Below are positions 1-9,400 of a stretch of DNA of 34,419 nucleotides, piece after piece (the stretch's first letter is position 1; the number at the start of each line of letters is the position of its first letter). A program made the position numbers and the translations under genes. The notes beneath the pieces are model-generated. The model made no database searches. It worked only from the letters and a program-made list of their open reading frames with translations, and was not told the origin of the DNA. Source of the DNA: Melioribacteraceae bacterium (GTDB taxonomy: Bacteria; Bacteroidota; Ignavibacteria; Ignavibacteriales; Melioribacteraceae); NCBI GenBank assembly GCA_026983795.1, contig JALSTI010000257.1, positions 1 to 34,419 of the forward strand, read 5' to 3'.

Positions 1-31
1 CTTTGAAAGGTTCAAATTTTACTAGTGTCAT
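1..31 (-). CDS. Start of a small heat-shock protein (Hsp20/alpha-crystallin) gene, partial
   Basis: Only the first ten codons are in the window, reading leftward: M-T-L-V-K-F-E-P-F-K. The ATG is preceded at 8 nt by a perfect AGGAGG (positions 45 to 40), one of the strongest ribosome binding sites in the window, so the start is convincing. An 'LV(K/R)F(D/E/N)PF' opening is characteristic of bacterial Hsp20 chaperones, ATP-independent holdases of the cytoplasm. That family call rests on ten residues and memory of the family only. The second ATG at position 38 is in another frame and closes after eight codons, so it was not chosen. Confidence 0.5.
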   Translation of the reverse strand, partial: MTLVKFEPFK

Positions 32-39
32 GGCTCATT

Positions 40-45
40 CCTCCT
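40..45 (-). promoter_or_regulatory. Consensus Shine-Dalgarno site of the leftward gene at position 31
   Basis: AGGAGG on the minus strand, 8 nt before the ATG at position 31. It decides between the two overlapping ATG codons (31 and 38) and implies strong translation, as expected for a stress chaperone. Confidence 0.7.
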
Positions 46-102
46 TTTTTTGTTGATTTTTTTGTATTTTTGCTTAACTAATTACAATAGATATGCCAAC
101 TT

Positions 103-131
103 TTAATAATTGCCGTAAATTATTGTATAAT
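103..131 (+). promoter_or_regulatory. Possible promoter for birA
   Basis: A perfect TATAAT lies at 126-131, with a weak -35 (TTAATA, 103-108) at 17 nt. It would give a leader of about 128 nt before the birA ATG at 266. The region is very AT-rich, so a chance TATAAT is quite possible. Confidence 0.25.
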
Positions 132-168
132 AATAAGTTATGAATTTCCCGTTATTTTTTTAATAAAC

Positions 169-233
169 TGTCATTTTTACTTAGTCTATGTCATTTTTGC
201 ATATTTATATAAATTTTGTCAGATTTACTGTCA
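169..233 (+). repeat. Four TGTCA motifs in the hsp20-birA intergenic region
   Basis: TGTCA occurs at 169, 189, 217 and 229. The first two share the longer core TGTCATTTTT. On the minus strand they read TGACA, and the one at 229-233 forms most of the -35 box of the leftward promoter. The spacings (20, 28 and 12 nt) are not a regular helical period, so this may be an operator cluster or chance. Confidence 0.3.
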
Positions 234-234
234 A
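206..234 (-). promoter_or_regulatory. Sigma-70-like promoter for the leftward Hsp20-like gene
   Basis: On the minus strand TTGACA (234 to 229) is followed after exactly 17 nt by TATATA (211 to 206). The predicted transcription start is near 199, giving a leader of about 170 nt before the ATG at 31. The -35 box is a perfect consensus. The long leader and the AT-rich setting lower certainty. No CIRCE (HrcA) inverted repeat is visible. Confidence 0.45.
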
Positions 235-265
235 ATTAACATACCAAATAAATAAAGGAAGTTAA

Positions 266-1042
266 ATGTTCAGTTATGAAGATTTTGATATAAAACTCGA
301 TACCGATTATATCGGACGAAATTTTATATATGTTGAAGAAACCGATTCTACAAACAATTATTTAATGAATAATTCCGGTTTGGAAAACGGAACATTACTC
401 TTTGCGGAATTCCAGACCAACGGCAAGGGAAGAAGGAATAAATCATGGCTGAGTAATAAAGGACTTAATCTCACTTTTTCAATTTTATTTAATAATAAAA
501 CTTTGTTAAAAAGAATTAACTTGGTAAATTTAGCCGCTTCACTTTCCGTTGCCCAATCAATAGAAAATTTATACCAGTTGAATATTGATTTAAAATGGCC
601 TAATGATGTACTGATTAACAATAAAAAAGTGGCGGGTATTTTAATCGAAAGTTCGTCAAAAGGGACAAAAATTGATAAAGCCGTAGTAGGAATTGGAATA
701 AACGTTAACCAACCCAATTTTTCAGGTCAATTCGATATTAAACCCACATCAATCAGATTGGAAAGCAAAACGCTTGTAAACAGGGAAAGATTGTTGAGTG
801 AGTTATTAAATATTTTTGAAGAAAACCTTTTTTATGTAGTTGATTCACCACAGAAAATATTAAACGATTGGAGAAGCAAATGCAGAATGATTGGAGAAAA
901 GGTAAAAATAATTACTGGGAACGAAACTAAAACAGGTATCTTTGATGATATTGACAGAGACGGTTCTTTAATACTAAAAAACAACGAGCAATACGAAAAA
1001 ATCCGTTTCGGCGATATTTCATTAAGGCATATACCACACTAA
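266..1042 (+). CDS. birA: Biotin--[acetyl-CoA-carboxylase] ligase, monofunctional (group I)
   Basis: This enzyme activates biotin with ATP to biotinyl-AMP and transfers it to the biotin carboxyl carrier protein of acetyl-CoA carboxylase. The 258-residue protein shows the biotin/AMP-binding GKGRRNKSW loop (residues 53-61), KWPNDVL (110-116) and KKVAGILIE (about 120-128). It begins directly with the catalytic domain: the winged-helix DNA-binding domain of E. coli BirA is absent, so it should not act as a repressor. A C-terminal SH3-like cap is present (about 210-258). The ATG is supported by AAAGGAAG at 254-261. The next gene begins 11 nt after the stop, suggesting co-transcription with the cysteine desulfurase. 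AccD of the same target enzyme is encoded convergently at 2241. Confidence 0.93.
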   Translation: MFSYEDFDIKLDTDYIGRNFIYVEETDSTNNYLMNNSGLENGTLLFAEFQTNGKGRRNKSWLSNKGLNLTFSILFNNKTLLKRINLVNLAASLSVAQSIENLYQLNIDLKWPNDVLINNKKVAGILIESSSKGTKIDKAVVGIGINVNQPNFSGQFDIKPTSIRLESKTLVNRERLLSELLNIFEENLFYVVDSPQKILNDWRSKCRMIGEKVKIITGNETKTGIFDDIDRDGSLILKNNEQYEKIRFGDISLRHIPH

Positions 1043-1053
1043 AAAAATCTTCT

Positions 1054-2223
1054 ATGAAAAAAAACGTTTATTTTGATAATTCCGCAACAACAAAATTGCA
1101 TCCAAAAGTTTTGGAAGCCATGCTTCCCTATTTTAAAGATGAATTCGGCAATCCTTCCTCCGTTCATTCTTTCGGAAGGAAAGCAAAAGTGGCTGTTGAA
1201 GAATCAAGAGAAATTATTGCCGGTTTTTTAAATTGCGATGCAAGCGAAATTTATTTTACAAGCAGCGGAACCGAATCGAATAATTTCGTTATTCAGGGTT
1301 TGGCAAAAACCGGATACTTGGAATCCGGAAGAAATTTAATCCTTTCAACCGCTACCGAACATAAATCCGTTTTGGATACCCTTAAACATCTCCAGTCTGA
1401 AAATTTTAGGACAAAATTAATGGAAGTTGATGAATCCGGAAAGCTGACTTCCAAGATCCTTGAAAAATATTTAACCGGTTTGGATTCGGAATTACTACTA
1501 ATTTCAGTTATCGACACAAATAATGAAACCGGAATCAAAAATGATATAGATGAACTTGTAAAAATAACTCGGGGTAGAAATATTTATTTTCATACAGACG
1601 CAGTACAAAAATTCGGTAAAGAAAAAATTGATTTACAAAAAGCGGGAGTTGATTTACTAACCGCAAGCGCACATAAAATTAACGGCCCAAAAGGAACCGG
1701 TATCGCATACATTCGCGCGGGAACGCCAATGATGCCTTTAATTTATGGCGGCTCTCAAGAGCGTAACAGAAGAGGCGGAACCGAAAATGTTGCGGGTATT
1801 GTTGGTTTAGCCGAAGCAGTTAAAATTGCTTCGTCAAATATGCAAAACAACTTTGAATACGTTAAAAGTTTAAGGGAATACTTCAAAAAAGAATTGGGAT
1901 TGTTGGACGACAAATGCATTAGGATTAACGAATCCGGAAATAATTCGCCTTATATTCTTAGTTTGACTTTAATTCCCGATTGTTACAAAATTGATTCCGA
2001 ATCAATTTTGATGTTTATGGATATTAACGGCATTGCCGTATCTAACGGCGCCGCTTGTACTTCGGGAACAGTAAAAGCATCTCATGTTATACAAGCAATG
2101 GGAAAAAGCAAAAAATACGCCGAAGGAACAATCCGCTTTTCATTCAGTGCAGAAAATACTTTAGAGGATATTAATTACGCTTTGGAAATATTAACAAAGT
2201 TAACGCGTCAAATAAAGAAGTAA
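1054..2223 (+). CDS. Cysteine desulfurase, NifS/IscS family
   Basis: This PLP enzyme removes sulfur from cysteine as an enzyme persulfide, for Fe-S cluster or thio-cofactor synthesis. The protein is 389 residues, normal for the family. It shows the opening YFDNSATT, the ESNN cofactor region near residue 74, the Schiff-base lysine in SAHKINGPKG (K208), and the catalytic cysteine on a short loop in SNGAACTSGT (C335). The AACTSGT loop fits class I NifS/IscS-like enzymes rather than SufS. No iscU, iscA or sulfur acceptor is adjacent, so the acceptor (Fe-S scaffold or tRNA thiolation) cannot be told from context. There is no clear Shine-Dalgarno before the ATG; translation may be coupled to birA, which ends 11 nt upstream. 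Its 3' end faces accD across 17 bp with no terminator hairpin seen. Confidence 0.92.
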   Translation: MKKNVYFDNSATTKLHPKVLEAMLPYFKDEFGNPSSVHSFGRKAKVAVEESREIIAGFLNCDASEIYFTSSGTESNNFVIQGLAKTGYLESGRNLILSTATEHKSVLDTLKHLQSENFRTKLMEVDESGKLTSKILEKYLTGLDSELLLISVIDTNNETGIKNDIDELVKITRGRNIYFHTDAVQKFGKEKIDLQKAGVDLLTASAHKINGPKGTGIAYIRAGTPMMPLIYGGSQERNRRGGTENVAGIVGLAEAVKIASSNMQNNFEYVKSLREYFKKELGLLDDKCIRINESGNNSPYILSLTLIPDCYKIDSESILMFMDINGIAVSNGAACTSGTVKASHVIQAMGKSKKYAEGTIRFSFSAENTLEDINYALEILTKLTRQIKK

Positions 2224-2240
2224 TTTAAATTTAACATATC

Positions 2241-3083
2241 TTACGTTGTGTATTCGATTAATAAAGATATTTTATTTTTCATTTCTTTTCGATCTACAAT
2301 CATATCTACAAATCCCTTTTCCAAAACAAATTCCGAACGTTGAAAACCTTTAGGCAAATCTTTTCCTATTGTTTGTTTAATTACGCGGGGTCCGGCAAAA
2401 CCAATAAGCGCAGCCGGTTCGGCTATATTAAAATCGCCAAGCATAGCATAACTGGCGGTAGTTCCTCCGGTTGTAGGATCGGTTAAAATTGAAATATACG
2501 GAATATTTGCTTCTGAAAGCCGGGCAAGTCTTGAACTGGTTTTTGCCAATTGCATCAAAGAAAGCGCCCCTTCCATCATTCTTGCTCCGCCGCTTTGCGA
2601 AATTATGATTAACGGAATTTTATGTTCATAAGCTTTATCGATAACACGGGCAATTTTTTCGCCCACTACCGAGCCCATACTTCCGCCTATAAATTTAAAA
2701 TCCATTGCAGCGAAAGCTACTTTTTTACCGTTTATTTTGCCCAAACCGGTTCTAACCGCATCGTTCAATCCGGTTTTTTTCATCGTGGCTTTTAATCTTT
2801 CGTTATAATCTTTTGTATCGACAAAATTAAGCGGATTTGCCGATTTCATTTTTTTATCCAATTCTTTAAATGAATTTTCATCCAACAAAATTTTAATATA
2901 TTCTTCACTTCCAATTCTAAAATGATAATTGCATTTTAAGCATACCCACGAATTAACTTCCAACTGTTTAACGTGCAATAATTCGCCGCAACTATTACAT
3001 TTTATCCATTGACCGTCCGGTAAAACTTTTTTCTTTGTCTCCGGTGATATTTTATTTTTTGATCTTTTTAACCAGCCCATCAT
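2241..3083 (-). CDS. accD: Acetyl-CoA carboxylase carboxyltransferase subunit beta
   Basis: This is the beta subunit of the carboxyltransferase that moves CO2 from carboxybiotin to acetyl-CoA, the first step of fatty acid synthesis, in the cytoplasm. The 280-residue length is typical. An N-terminal four-cysteine zinc ribbon (C29, C32, C48, C51) is followed by the crotonase-like domain with the [15 protein letters not shown] and [16 protein letters not shown] acyl-CoA-binding segments. AccA is not in the window. Two tandem ATGs (3083, 3080) are possible. The first overlaps the stop of the DUF1573 gene (ATGA arrangement), implying translational coupling. It is the last gene of the leftward sprA-porX-tsaE-tsaB-DUF1573-accD cluster. 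BirA, encoded convergently, biotinylates the partner subunit of the same enzyme. Confidence 0.95.
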   Translation of the reverse strand: MMGWLKRSKNKISPETKKKVLPDGQWIKCNSCGELLHVKQLEVNSWVCLKCNYHFRIGSEEYIKILLDENSFKELDKKMKSANPLNFVDTKDYNERLKATMKKTGLNDAVRTGLGKINGKKVAFAAMDFKFIGGSMGSVVGEKIARVIDKAYEHKIPLIIISQSGGARMMEGALSLMQLAKTSSRLARLSEANIPYISILTDPTTGGTTASYAMLGDFNIAEPAALIGFAGPRVIKQTIGKDLPKGFQRSEFVLEKGFVDMIVDRKEMKNKISLLIEYTT

Positions 3084-3796
3084 TTACCTTTTTTTATATC
3101 TACAAATAAAGTGATTGTTTCCATCGGATTTTCGGGATCATCGGAAAGCAGCGAAACTGTTCTGGAAATTTTTCCCACCCGCTTAGCCGTATCGAATGTT
3201 ATATTCAAGATTCCGGTTTCATCCGGTTTTAAAACCTTACTGCTCAATAAAGCGGCAGTACACCCGCAGCTCGATTGAACTTCCTTAATATGTAAAGGCT
3301 TTTTCCCGGCGTTTTTAACTTTTACTTTAAGTTTTAATTTTTCTCCCTCTTTTACAACCCCAAAATTATATCTGTTGGTTGAAAGTTGTATTTTAGGCGA
3401 ATCATTCAAAAGAGATTTATCTTTTACAATTCTTGCCGTAATACTTAATCTGAATTCCGGATTTGCCGGATCGTTGCTGTAAATATAAATATGTTTCCTT
3501 TGATTTCCCGTTCTGCTGTCCGTATTGAACGTTACGGAAATTTTAGCAGACTCCCCCGGAGCTATTTCGTTTTTCGCCGGTTTTGCCACCGTACATCCGC
3601 AAGACGATTTTACATTTTTAATTTTTAATGGGCTTGTACCGGTATTGTATATGATAAAATCATGCGAAACAAATCTGTGCTGCGCAACTTTTCCAAAATC
3701 GAATTTTTTATGCATTGCGGAAATTTTAGGTTGACCAATCTGCGCAAAAGCTGTGCTTGCGAAAAAGACTAATATAAGAAAAAATATCTTTCTCAT
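3080..3796 (-). CDS. Secreted protein with two DUF1573 domains
   Basis: The 238-residue protein starts with a clear Sec signal peptide ([18 protein letters not shown], then Q). Two tandem DUF1573 immunoglobulin-like domains follow: about residues 28-130 (FDFGKV ... [12 protein letters not shown] ... SSCGCT) and 140-238 (YNFGVV ... [11 protein letters not shown] ... SSCGCT). Each carries the hallmark SSCGCT motif; its cysteine pair could form a disulfide or bind metal. The family is very common in Bacteroidetes-type envelopes, and its biochemical role is unknown. Q after the signal peptide, not C, argues against a lipoprotein. The gene overlaps tsaB and accD by 4 nt on either side, so it is translationally coupled in the cluster. 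Confidence 0.85.
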   Translation of the reverse strand: MRKIFFLILVFFASTAFAQIGQPKISAMHKKFDFGKVAQHRFVSHDFIIYNTGTSPLKIKNVKSSCGCTVAKPAKNEIAPGESAKISVTFNTDSRTGNQRKHIYIYSNDPANPEFRLSITARIVKDKSLLNDSPKIQLSTNRYNFGVVKEGEKLKLKVKVKNAGKKPLHIKEVQSSCGCTAALLSSKVLKPDETGILNITFDTAKRVGKISRTVSLLSDDPENPMETITLFVDIKKGK

Positions 3797-4431
3797 TTTT
3801 TAATCCTTGGTATAAAATTTTTAGAATAATTCGGTTCAATATAATCGAAGTTATAAGTTAATAAATCTTTGCCAAAAAAATAAGCCCACTTTGCCATAAA
3901 ATTAGCATTGGGTAAATCTACCCAGTTCTTATTTCCATAACTTCCGAAAATTAAAAAATTCTGTTTTGAATACTCCGGAAAATCACTTTTGTTAATTACC
4001 CGTACTTCGTCTAATATTTTGAAGTTTTCACCGGTAGTTTGGAATTTAGCGACGTAAATTTCCGAAGCGTTTAATTTATTTGCAATAATGAACTTTTGTC
4101 CTTCTTCCAAATATTCGCTCAATTGATACGCGGCTGCGTAAAATGTGGGAACGGGAATTACAGGAATATTTAATCCGAACGCAATTGATTTTGCTACTGT
4201 CATACCTATTCGCAATCCCGTAAAAGAACCCGGACCATTAGAAACCGCAATTGTTTTAATATCTTTAATTGAAAGCCCGGAAGTATTTAACAAAGCATCA
4301 ATCATTCCAATAATTTTTTCGGAATGTATATTTTTTTGTAGATAATTGAACTCCGAAAAGTTGGTTTCGTTTAACATTATTGCAACACTGCAAAGTTCGC
4401 CGCTTGTTTCTATGGATAAAACCGGTGTCAT
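3793..4431 (-). CDS. tsaB: tRNA threonylcarbamoyladenosine (t6A) biosynthesis protein TsaB
   Basis: TsaB is the inactive ASKHA-fold partner that scaffolds TsaD and TsaE, which install t6A at A37 of ANN-decoding tRNAs. The 212-residue protein shows the family signatures near the N terminus: SIETSGELCSVAI, the HSEKII helix (about residue 36), and VSNGPGSFTGLRIGMTVAKSIA (about 64-85). Length is near the usual 220-230. The start codon overlaps the tsaE stop and its stop overlaps the DUF1573 start (4 nt each). The tsaE-tsaB adjacency reinforces both calls. TsaD and TsaC are not in the window. Confidence 0.93.
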   Translation of the reverse strand: MTPVLSIETSGELCSVAIMLNETNFSEFNYLQKNIHSEKIIGMIDALLNTSGLSIKDIKTIAVSNGPGSFTGLRIGMTVAKSIAFGLNIPVIPVPTFYAAAYQLSEYLEEGQKFIIANKLNASEIYVAKFQTTGENFKILDEVRVINKSDFPEYSKQNFLIFGSYGNKNWVDLPNANFMAKWAYFFGKDLLTYNFDYIEPNYSKNFIPRIKK

Positions 4432-4853
4432 ATTTTTTTTATAGAAATTTTTCTGGAATTTTCATCGACGAAAGATAATGAAATTTCGTATCTGTGTTCG
4501 GGAAGAGCGAGCGGTAAATTTTCCGCCCATTCGGCAAAAACAACTGCGTTTGTATCAATTAAATAGTCTTCGTACCCAATATCATAAAGCTCTTCGATTG
4601 ATTTTAATCTGTAAAAATCAAAATGATAAACTTTGTACCGGCCCGAATATTCGTTTACAATTGCAAAAGTAGGGCTGTTCACGTTAAATATACCTAACAT
4701 TTCGCAAACAGATTTAATAAAAAAAGTTTTACCGGATCCTAAATTTCCGTTCAGCGCAACAAAGTCGCCAGGTTTAATCAACCCGGCAAATTCTTTTGCA
4801 ATGTTTTTGGTTTTTGTCTGCGAGTTTGAAATTTTTGAAAAAGGTAAATCCAA
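4428..4853 (-). CDS. tsaE: tRNA threonylcarbamoyladenosine biosynthesis ATPase TsaE
   Basis: TsaE is the small P-loop ATPase that resets the TsaB-TsaD complex after each t6A transfer cycle. Its 141 residues match the family. The Walker A motif GNLGSGKT is at 36-43, the SPTF(A/T)IVNEY switch at 60-69, and the AEWAE signature at about 107-111. The start codon abuts the porX stop with no intervening base, and its end overlaps tsaB by 4 nt. From memory, porX orthologues next to tsaE occur in Bacteroidetes too, so the pairing may be old. Confidence 0.94.
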   Translation of the reverse strand: MDLPFSKISNSQTKTKNIAKEFAGLIKPGDFVALNGNLGSGKTFFIKSVCEMLGIFNVNSPTFAIVNEYSGRYKVYHFDFYRLKSIEELYDIGYEDYLIDTNAVVFAEWAENLPLALPEHRYEISLSFVDENSRKISIKKI

Positions 4854-6422
4854 TTATGCTTTGCTCTCCATAAAAACCACCGGTAAAATCATTTCTTCCA
4901 TCGATATACCGCCATGTTGAAATGTATCGTTATAATGACTTAAATATTTATGGTAATCCGTAGGATAAACGAAATAATAATCTTCCTTTGCAATTATATA
5001 ATTAATTGTAACGCCTCTTCTTGGTAACATATACCGTTCAGGGTCGCGAATATAAAGCGCATGCTTGGCATCCACCTTTAAATTTCTGCCGAATTTAAAT
5101 CTTAAATTTTTAGACGCTTCTTTATCACCCAAAACTTTAGCGCCTCTATGAACTCTTATGCTGCCGTGATCGGTAGTAAGAATAATTTTAGCATTTTTCA
5201 TTTGGGCTATTTTACGGAAAGTTCCGAGCAGGGAAGAATGCATAAACCAGCTGTTAGTTAAGGATCTGTAGGCGGATTCGTCGGGCGCAATTTCTTTAAG
5301 GATATCGGAATCCGATCTGCCGTGAACAAGCATATCCAAAAAATTTACAACCACCGCCATAAAATGTGTTTTTTTGTGGGAAGAAATATTTTGTTCGAAA
5401 GATTTTCCGACTTCGGGATCAATAATTTTCATGTATTTTAAATCCGTTTTCAACTCAATTTTTTCTCTGTTCAATAAAAGCTGTAAAAGATCTTTTTCGT
5501 ATTTATTTTGACTTCTCTCATCGTCTTTTTTTTCGCCCCAAAGTTCGGGATATCTTTTGGCAATTTGCGAAGGGAACAATCCGCTAAAAAGCGCATTACG
5601 CGAATACGGAGTTGCAGTTGGAAGAATGGAGTAAAAATATTCTTTTTGGATATCGAATAAATTTATTAAAGTTTTTTCAAGCACAAACCATTGGTCTAAT
5701 CTTAAACAATCCAAAATAAAAAAGAAAACCGGTCCATCGGAATTACGTAAATGCCGGAAAACATATTTTTCCATAATTTGAGGAGAAAGAACAGGCGTAT
5801 TTTCGGAATTTGGATTTTCCAACCAATTCAAATAATTTTTCTCAACAAATTTTGAAAACTCTTGGTTCGTTTCCTTTTTCTGTTCGTTTAATGTTTGCCT
5901 CAAACCGATTTCGGGATGTTCGTCCATTTCCAATTCCCATCCCACAAGTTTAGTATAAATTTCGATCCAACTTTTGTAATCCATCTTATCCAATAATTTT
6001 CTCGATATTTCATTAAAATCCTGCAAATAATCTTTTGCCACATATTCGCCCGAAATTTTTTTTGATTCAAATATTTTTTTACAAACGAGTAACACTTGCG
6101 AAGGGACAACGGGTTTTATCAGGTAATCGCTAATTTTGCTGCCGATTGCTTCATTCATTAAAGATTCTTCTTCGCTTTTGGTAACCATTACAACGGGAAT
6201 ATTCGGATTTATTTCTTTTATTTTTGACAATGTTTCCAAACCGCCCATTCCCGGCATCATTTCGTCTAAAAAAATCAAATCGTATTGAATTTCTTTAATT
6301 TTGGAAATTGCATCGCTGCCGTTAGTAACCGAATCAACATCGTAGCCTTTTTCCGACAGAAAAATTATATGGGATCTCAAAAGTTCAATTTCGTCATCTA
6401 CCCATAACAGTTTTTTTTTCAT
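4854..6422 (-). CDS. porX: PorX-type response regulator: receiver domain fused to PglZ alkaline-phosphatase-like domain
   Basis: PorX-family proteins regulate type IX secretion. The Porphyromonas protein acts with histidine kinase PorY and sigma factor SigP, and the PglZ half has been described as a zinc-dependent nucleotide phosphodiesterase. In this 522-residue protein the receiver domain spans about residues 1-120, with the acidic pocket DDE (9-11), phosphoacceptor D53 in FLDEMMPG and the switch lysine in YLIKP (K103). A helical linker follows. The PglZ domain (about 210-520) begins near FFILDCLRLDQW and carries the metal-binding TTDHGSIRV segment. The ATG is preceded by AAAGGA at 9 nt, a site that overlaps the sprA stop codon, so translation of regulator and translocon is probably linked. 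No partner kinase is encoded here. The specific link to T9SS is strengthened by the adjacent sprA. Confidence 0.92.
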   Translation of the reverse strand: MKKKLLWVDDEIELLRSHIIFLSEKGYDVDSVTNGSDAISKIKEIQYDLIFLDEMMPGMGGLETLSKIKEINPNIPVVMVTKSEEESLMNEAIGSKISDYLIKPVVPSQVLLVCKKIFESKKISGEYVAKDYLQDFNEISRKLLDKMDYKSWIEIYTKLVGWELEMDEHPEIGLRQTLNEQKKETNQEFSKFVEKNYLNWLENPNSENTPVLSPQIMEKYVFRHLRNSDGPVFFFILDCLRLDQWFVLEKTLINLFDIQKEYFYSILPTATPYSRNALFSGLFPSQIAKRYPELWGEKKDDERSQNKYEKDLLQLLLNREKIELKTDLKYMKIIDPEVGKSFEQNISSHKKTHFMAVVVNFLDMLVHGRSDSDILKEIAPDESAYRSLTNSWFMHSSLLGTFRKIAQMKNAKIILTTDHGSIRVHRGAKVLGDKEASKNLRFKFGRNLKVDAKHALYIRDPERYMLPRRGVTINYIIAKEDYYFVYPTDYHKYLSHYNDTFQHGGISMEEMILPVVFMESKA

Positions 6423-6436
6423 TTATTTATTTCCTT

Positions 6437-9400
6437 TTATTGAATTGTAATGTGAACATCCAAGCCTGCTTCGTTTGTTGTTGTAGGCGGAATTCTTGAA
6501 GCTCCTTCCGGCGCCACGGATGTCCGTTTATAAAATAACGACAATGTAACTTTTGAACTGATAACATATTTAATTCTCGGTTCAATCGACGTTCTGGTTG
6601 TTCCATCCTGAGGTTTTCCCTCTTCGGTAAAATTATCCATTTCAAAAACCACAACCGAATTTCTGCTGCTTGTATAAGATAATGAAATTTCTATATCGTT
6701 TTTAAGCGATAATCCGAACAACGGTAAACTGAACCCGGATTTTGAATAACTTGCAGTTATGCTAATATCTTTGGAAAGCGATTCATTAATATTTCTTGTA
6801 GATGCGCCTAAATCGAAAGAAGATTTTGCCGAATATTTAATTGAGCCGCTTAAGTTACCCTCCCATAATTTTTTGAATGAAACATTAATGCCAATTAAAG
6901 GCGAAAAACCATAAGTAATACGTTGGCTTTGAATTTGAGTTCTCCCGTCGGGATCAATTCGCCAAGATTCGGTATAGCCCGAAGTATAAGCATGGGATAA
7001 AGAAACGCTTTGAGCAAATCCCTTAAAGAATGATATTTTTTCGAGTCCTCTCCAATTTATCCTCCAATTCGGTCTGGGAATATATTTGGCAACGTCGGCA
7101 AGTAAAGGAATTTTTGATAATAACGAAAAACTCTCAAAGCCCGAAACAAAAGCTTCCGATAAATTTTTCTCGGGATCATTTTGATAAATATCGTTAACTT
7201 CTTTAATTCCGGCTTTCGACAAAAATAACGGGAAATAAAGAAACGATCTGTTCAAAGTTCCTGTGGAAGTTATTGTGTTTATTGTAACATTTCCAAATTC
7301 ATCCGTAGTAAGCCGCGTGGATTTGTTCATTCCCCAACCGACTTTCCAGTCAATATCTATCGATGCATTTTGCCACAAAGGTCTTGATGTTCTAAAACTA
7401 AAGTCGTTTTTTTGTGAAAATCTATCGGACAAATTCCCCTTTGGCGCACGGGGACCAACATCGTAAGACAGACCAAGCATAAATGCGCGGCTGGGACCGT
7501 TATCGTCATATTGGTTAAAACCCCAAAAATTAGTAAAACCGGTACCTTCGGCTTTTAATCCGGAGCCCGACTGTGAATTAGTTTGCGAAAAGTTAAACGT
7601 AATTTGTTCGTAATCAAAAAGGAGCCATTTTACGGCATTTCTTAGGAACAACAAAGCTTTTTTAACAACATGAGTTTTATTATTTACCTTCAAACTATCT
7701 GTTTCTTTAATGTTTTCAAGCGAATCGACTTTTACACCCGGTTCACGCGTCAAATATTTTTTCTTTTCTTCTTTTATTTTTTCATTTTGCTTTTTCAATT
7801 CTTTATCAACATTTCTCGATACTCTGCTTCCCCTTCTTCTTCTGCCGCCTCTTCCGGAATTCGAATTTCTTCTTGTGTTTCTACCTTTAACGGCAGGTTT
7901 TTTTCTGCTTCTAAATAACGGCGCCGTCAATGCTTTCAGCTTTAATGTTAAACTGGCGGAAATTCTGTTGGTAAAGCCTGCGCTTCTTCCTAATTCTTCT
8001 TGTTGAAAATTATTTTGCCAATTGTAATTTACATTGTAACCCATGTTTATTGTAAAATACTTATCCAAATTCCACAAAGACGGTAATTTAGGTCGTGTTT
8101 TAATGCTGAGCGTTTGAGCGTATCTAAAATCTTTTCCGAATATAGGACCGTGGAAAATATCCCGCCAAATATCGCGCTCCAGTCTGTCTTTGCCGTTTTC
8201 AGTTAAAAGATGCGCATAAGAAGAAGCCACGTTAACATTATAATTAAAACTCAAATTAAGAAATCCGCCTTCTGTTAATTTCCAATTAAATCCGAAGTTC
8301 CTCTTAGCGGTAAAATCCCGCTGAATATTTAATTTTGCATTTGCGGTTCTGCTTTGGTTAGCAGACCTTTTTCTATTTGCCGATAACCCGGTATTAAAAG
8401 TTTGAGGAGTAAAATAAAGTTTAACATTTCTATAATCTTTAAATATCCTGAATAGCGCTCCAATAACCGGAATATTAGCGGGATAGATAAAGTTATTTCT
8501 GCTAAAATTCAAAGTATATTTTGCATTTGCATTCCATACCCAGCTTTTAGAAAATAGGGTAGTAGGACTGCGGCTTCTGGATTTATTATAATTAAATCCG
8601 AAGGTTAAACCGTTAATAATATCGCGCACGTACCACTTTTTAGAAGGCAATCTAATTTTAATAGAAGGAACCGCCCAAGTATCGGAAACATTGATGGTTT
8701 GAGTTTCCGATTTAAAGTTATTTGCTTCAAGCTCGGCTTGTTTTTTATCTACGCCTTCGGTTACTCTTTTTTCTATTATTTTTTTAGCCGCTTCTTCCAC
8801 GTTTATATCAGTGCCGGGCACGTATAACGGTTTAGCAATAGATTCGTTATGTGAATAATTTATTCTGAATGAGCTGCCGGATAAATTAAGCGGAATCAGT
8901 TTTAACAGATCGAAATTAACCGACCCTCCCCATTTCTTTCTGTCTATTCTTGAGCCGAACCGTTGATTTAATCTATGAAAATAAGGATCTGTTTGACTTA
9001 AATTTAAATTAATATTCATCAGGTCGGCAAATTTAAATTGCGCCGATGCGCTATAAGCCCATCCTTTAGTATCGTCAGCACCTAAAACTCTTAATTCGTT
9101 TATCCATAACGAGCCGGAGATATCGCCTTTATCGTTATTTTGCACGGGATTAACAATACCGAAAATGAAAAAATTAATTTGAGTAAGCGAAGGATTCCCT
9201 TTAATACCAAAAGAATGCCCCGGAAAACCTTTTACCGGCACTGAGAATAATTCATTCGGATCCGGTCTTATTTGTTTTATTGCGGTTAAATCCGAAAACG
9301 GGATATCAATTTCGTTCCATCCGGGTTTAACCGGTTGCCGGTATTCGTAAAAGTTTGCAGTGTCGGCTCCGAATCTAAAATAAACTTCGGCTCCGTAATT

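Noticed and set aside
83-99. Sigma-54-like sequence on the minus strand (TTGGCA then TTGTA) upstream of the Hsp20-like start
   Set aside because: The -24 GG is present but the essential -12 GC reads GT, and no enhancer-binding protein is nearby. The sigma-70-like pair at 206-234 is a better match.
6427-6654. Possible frameshift or small gene at the 3' end of sprA
   Set aside because: The main frame continues through this region to a barrel-like C terminus and a normal stop. The alternative frame is a shadow.
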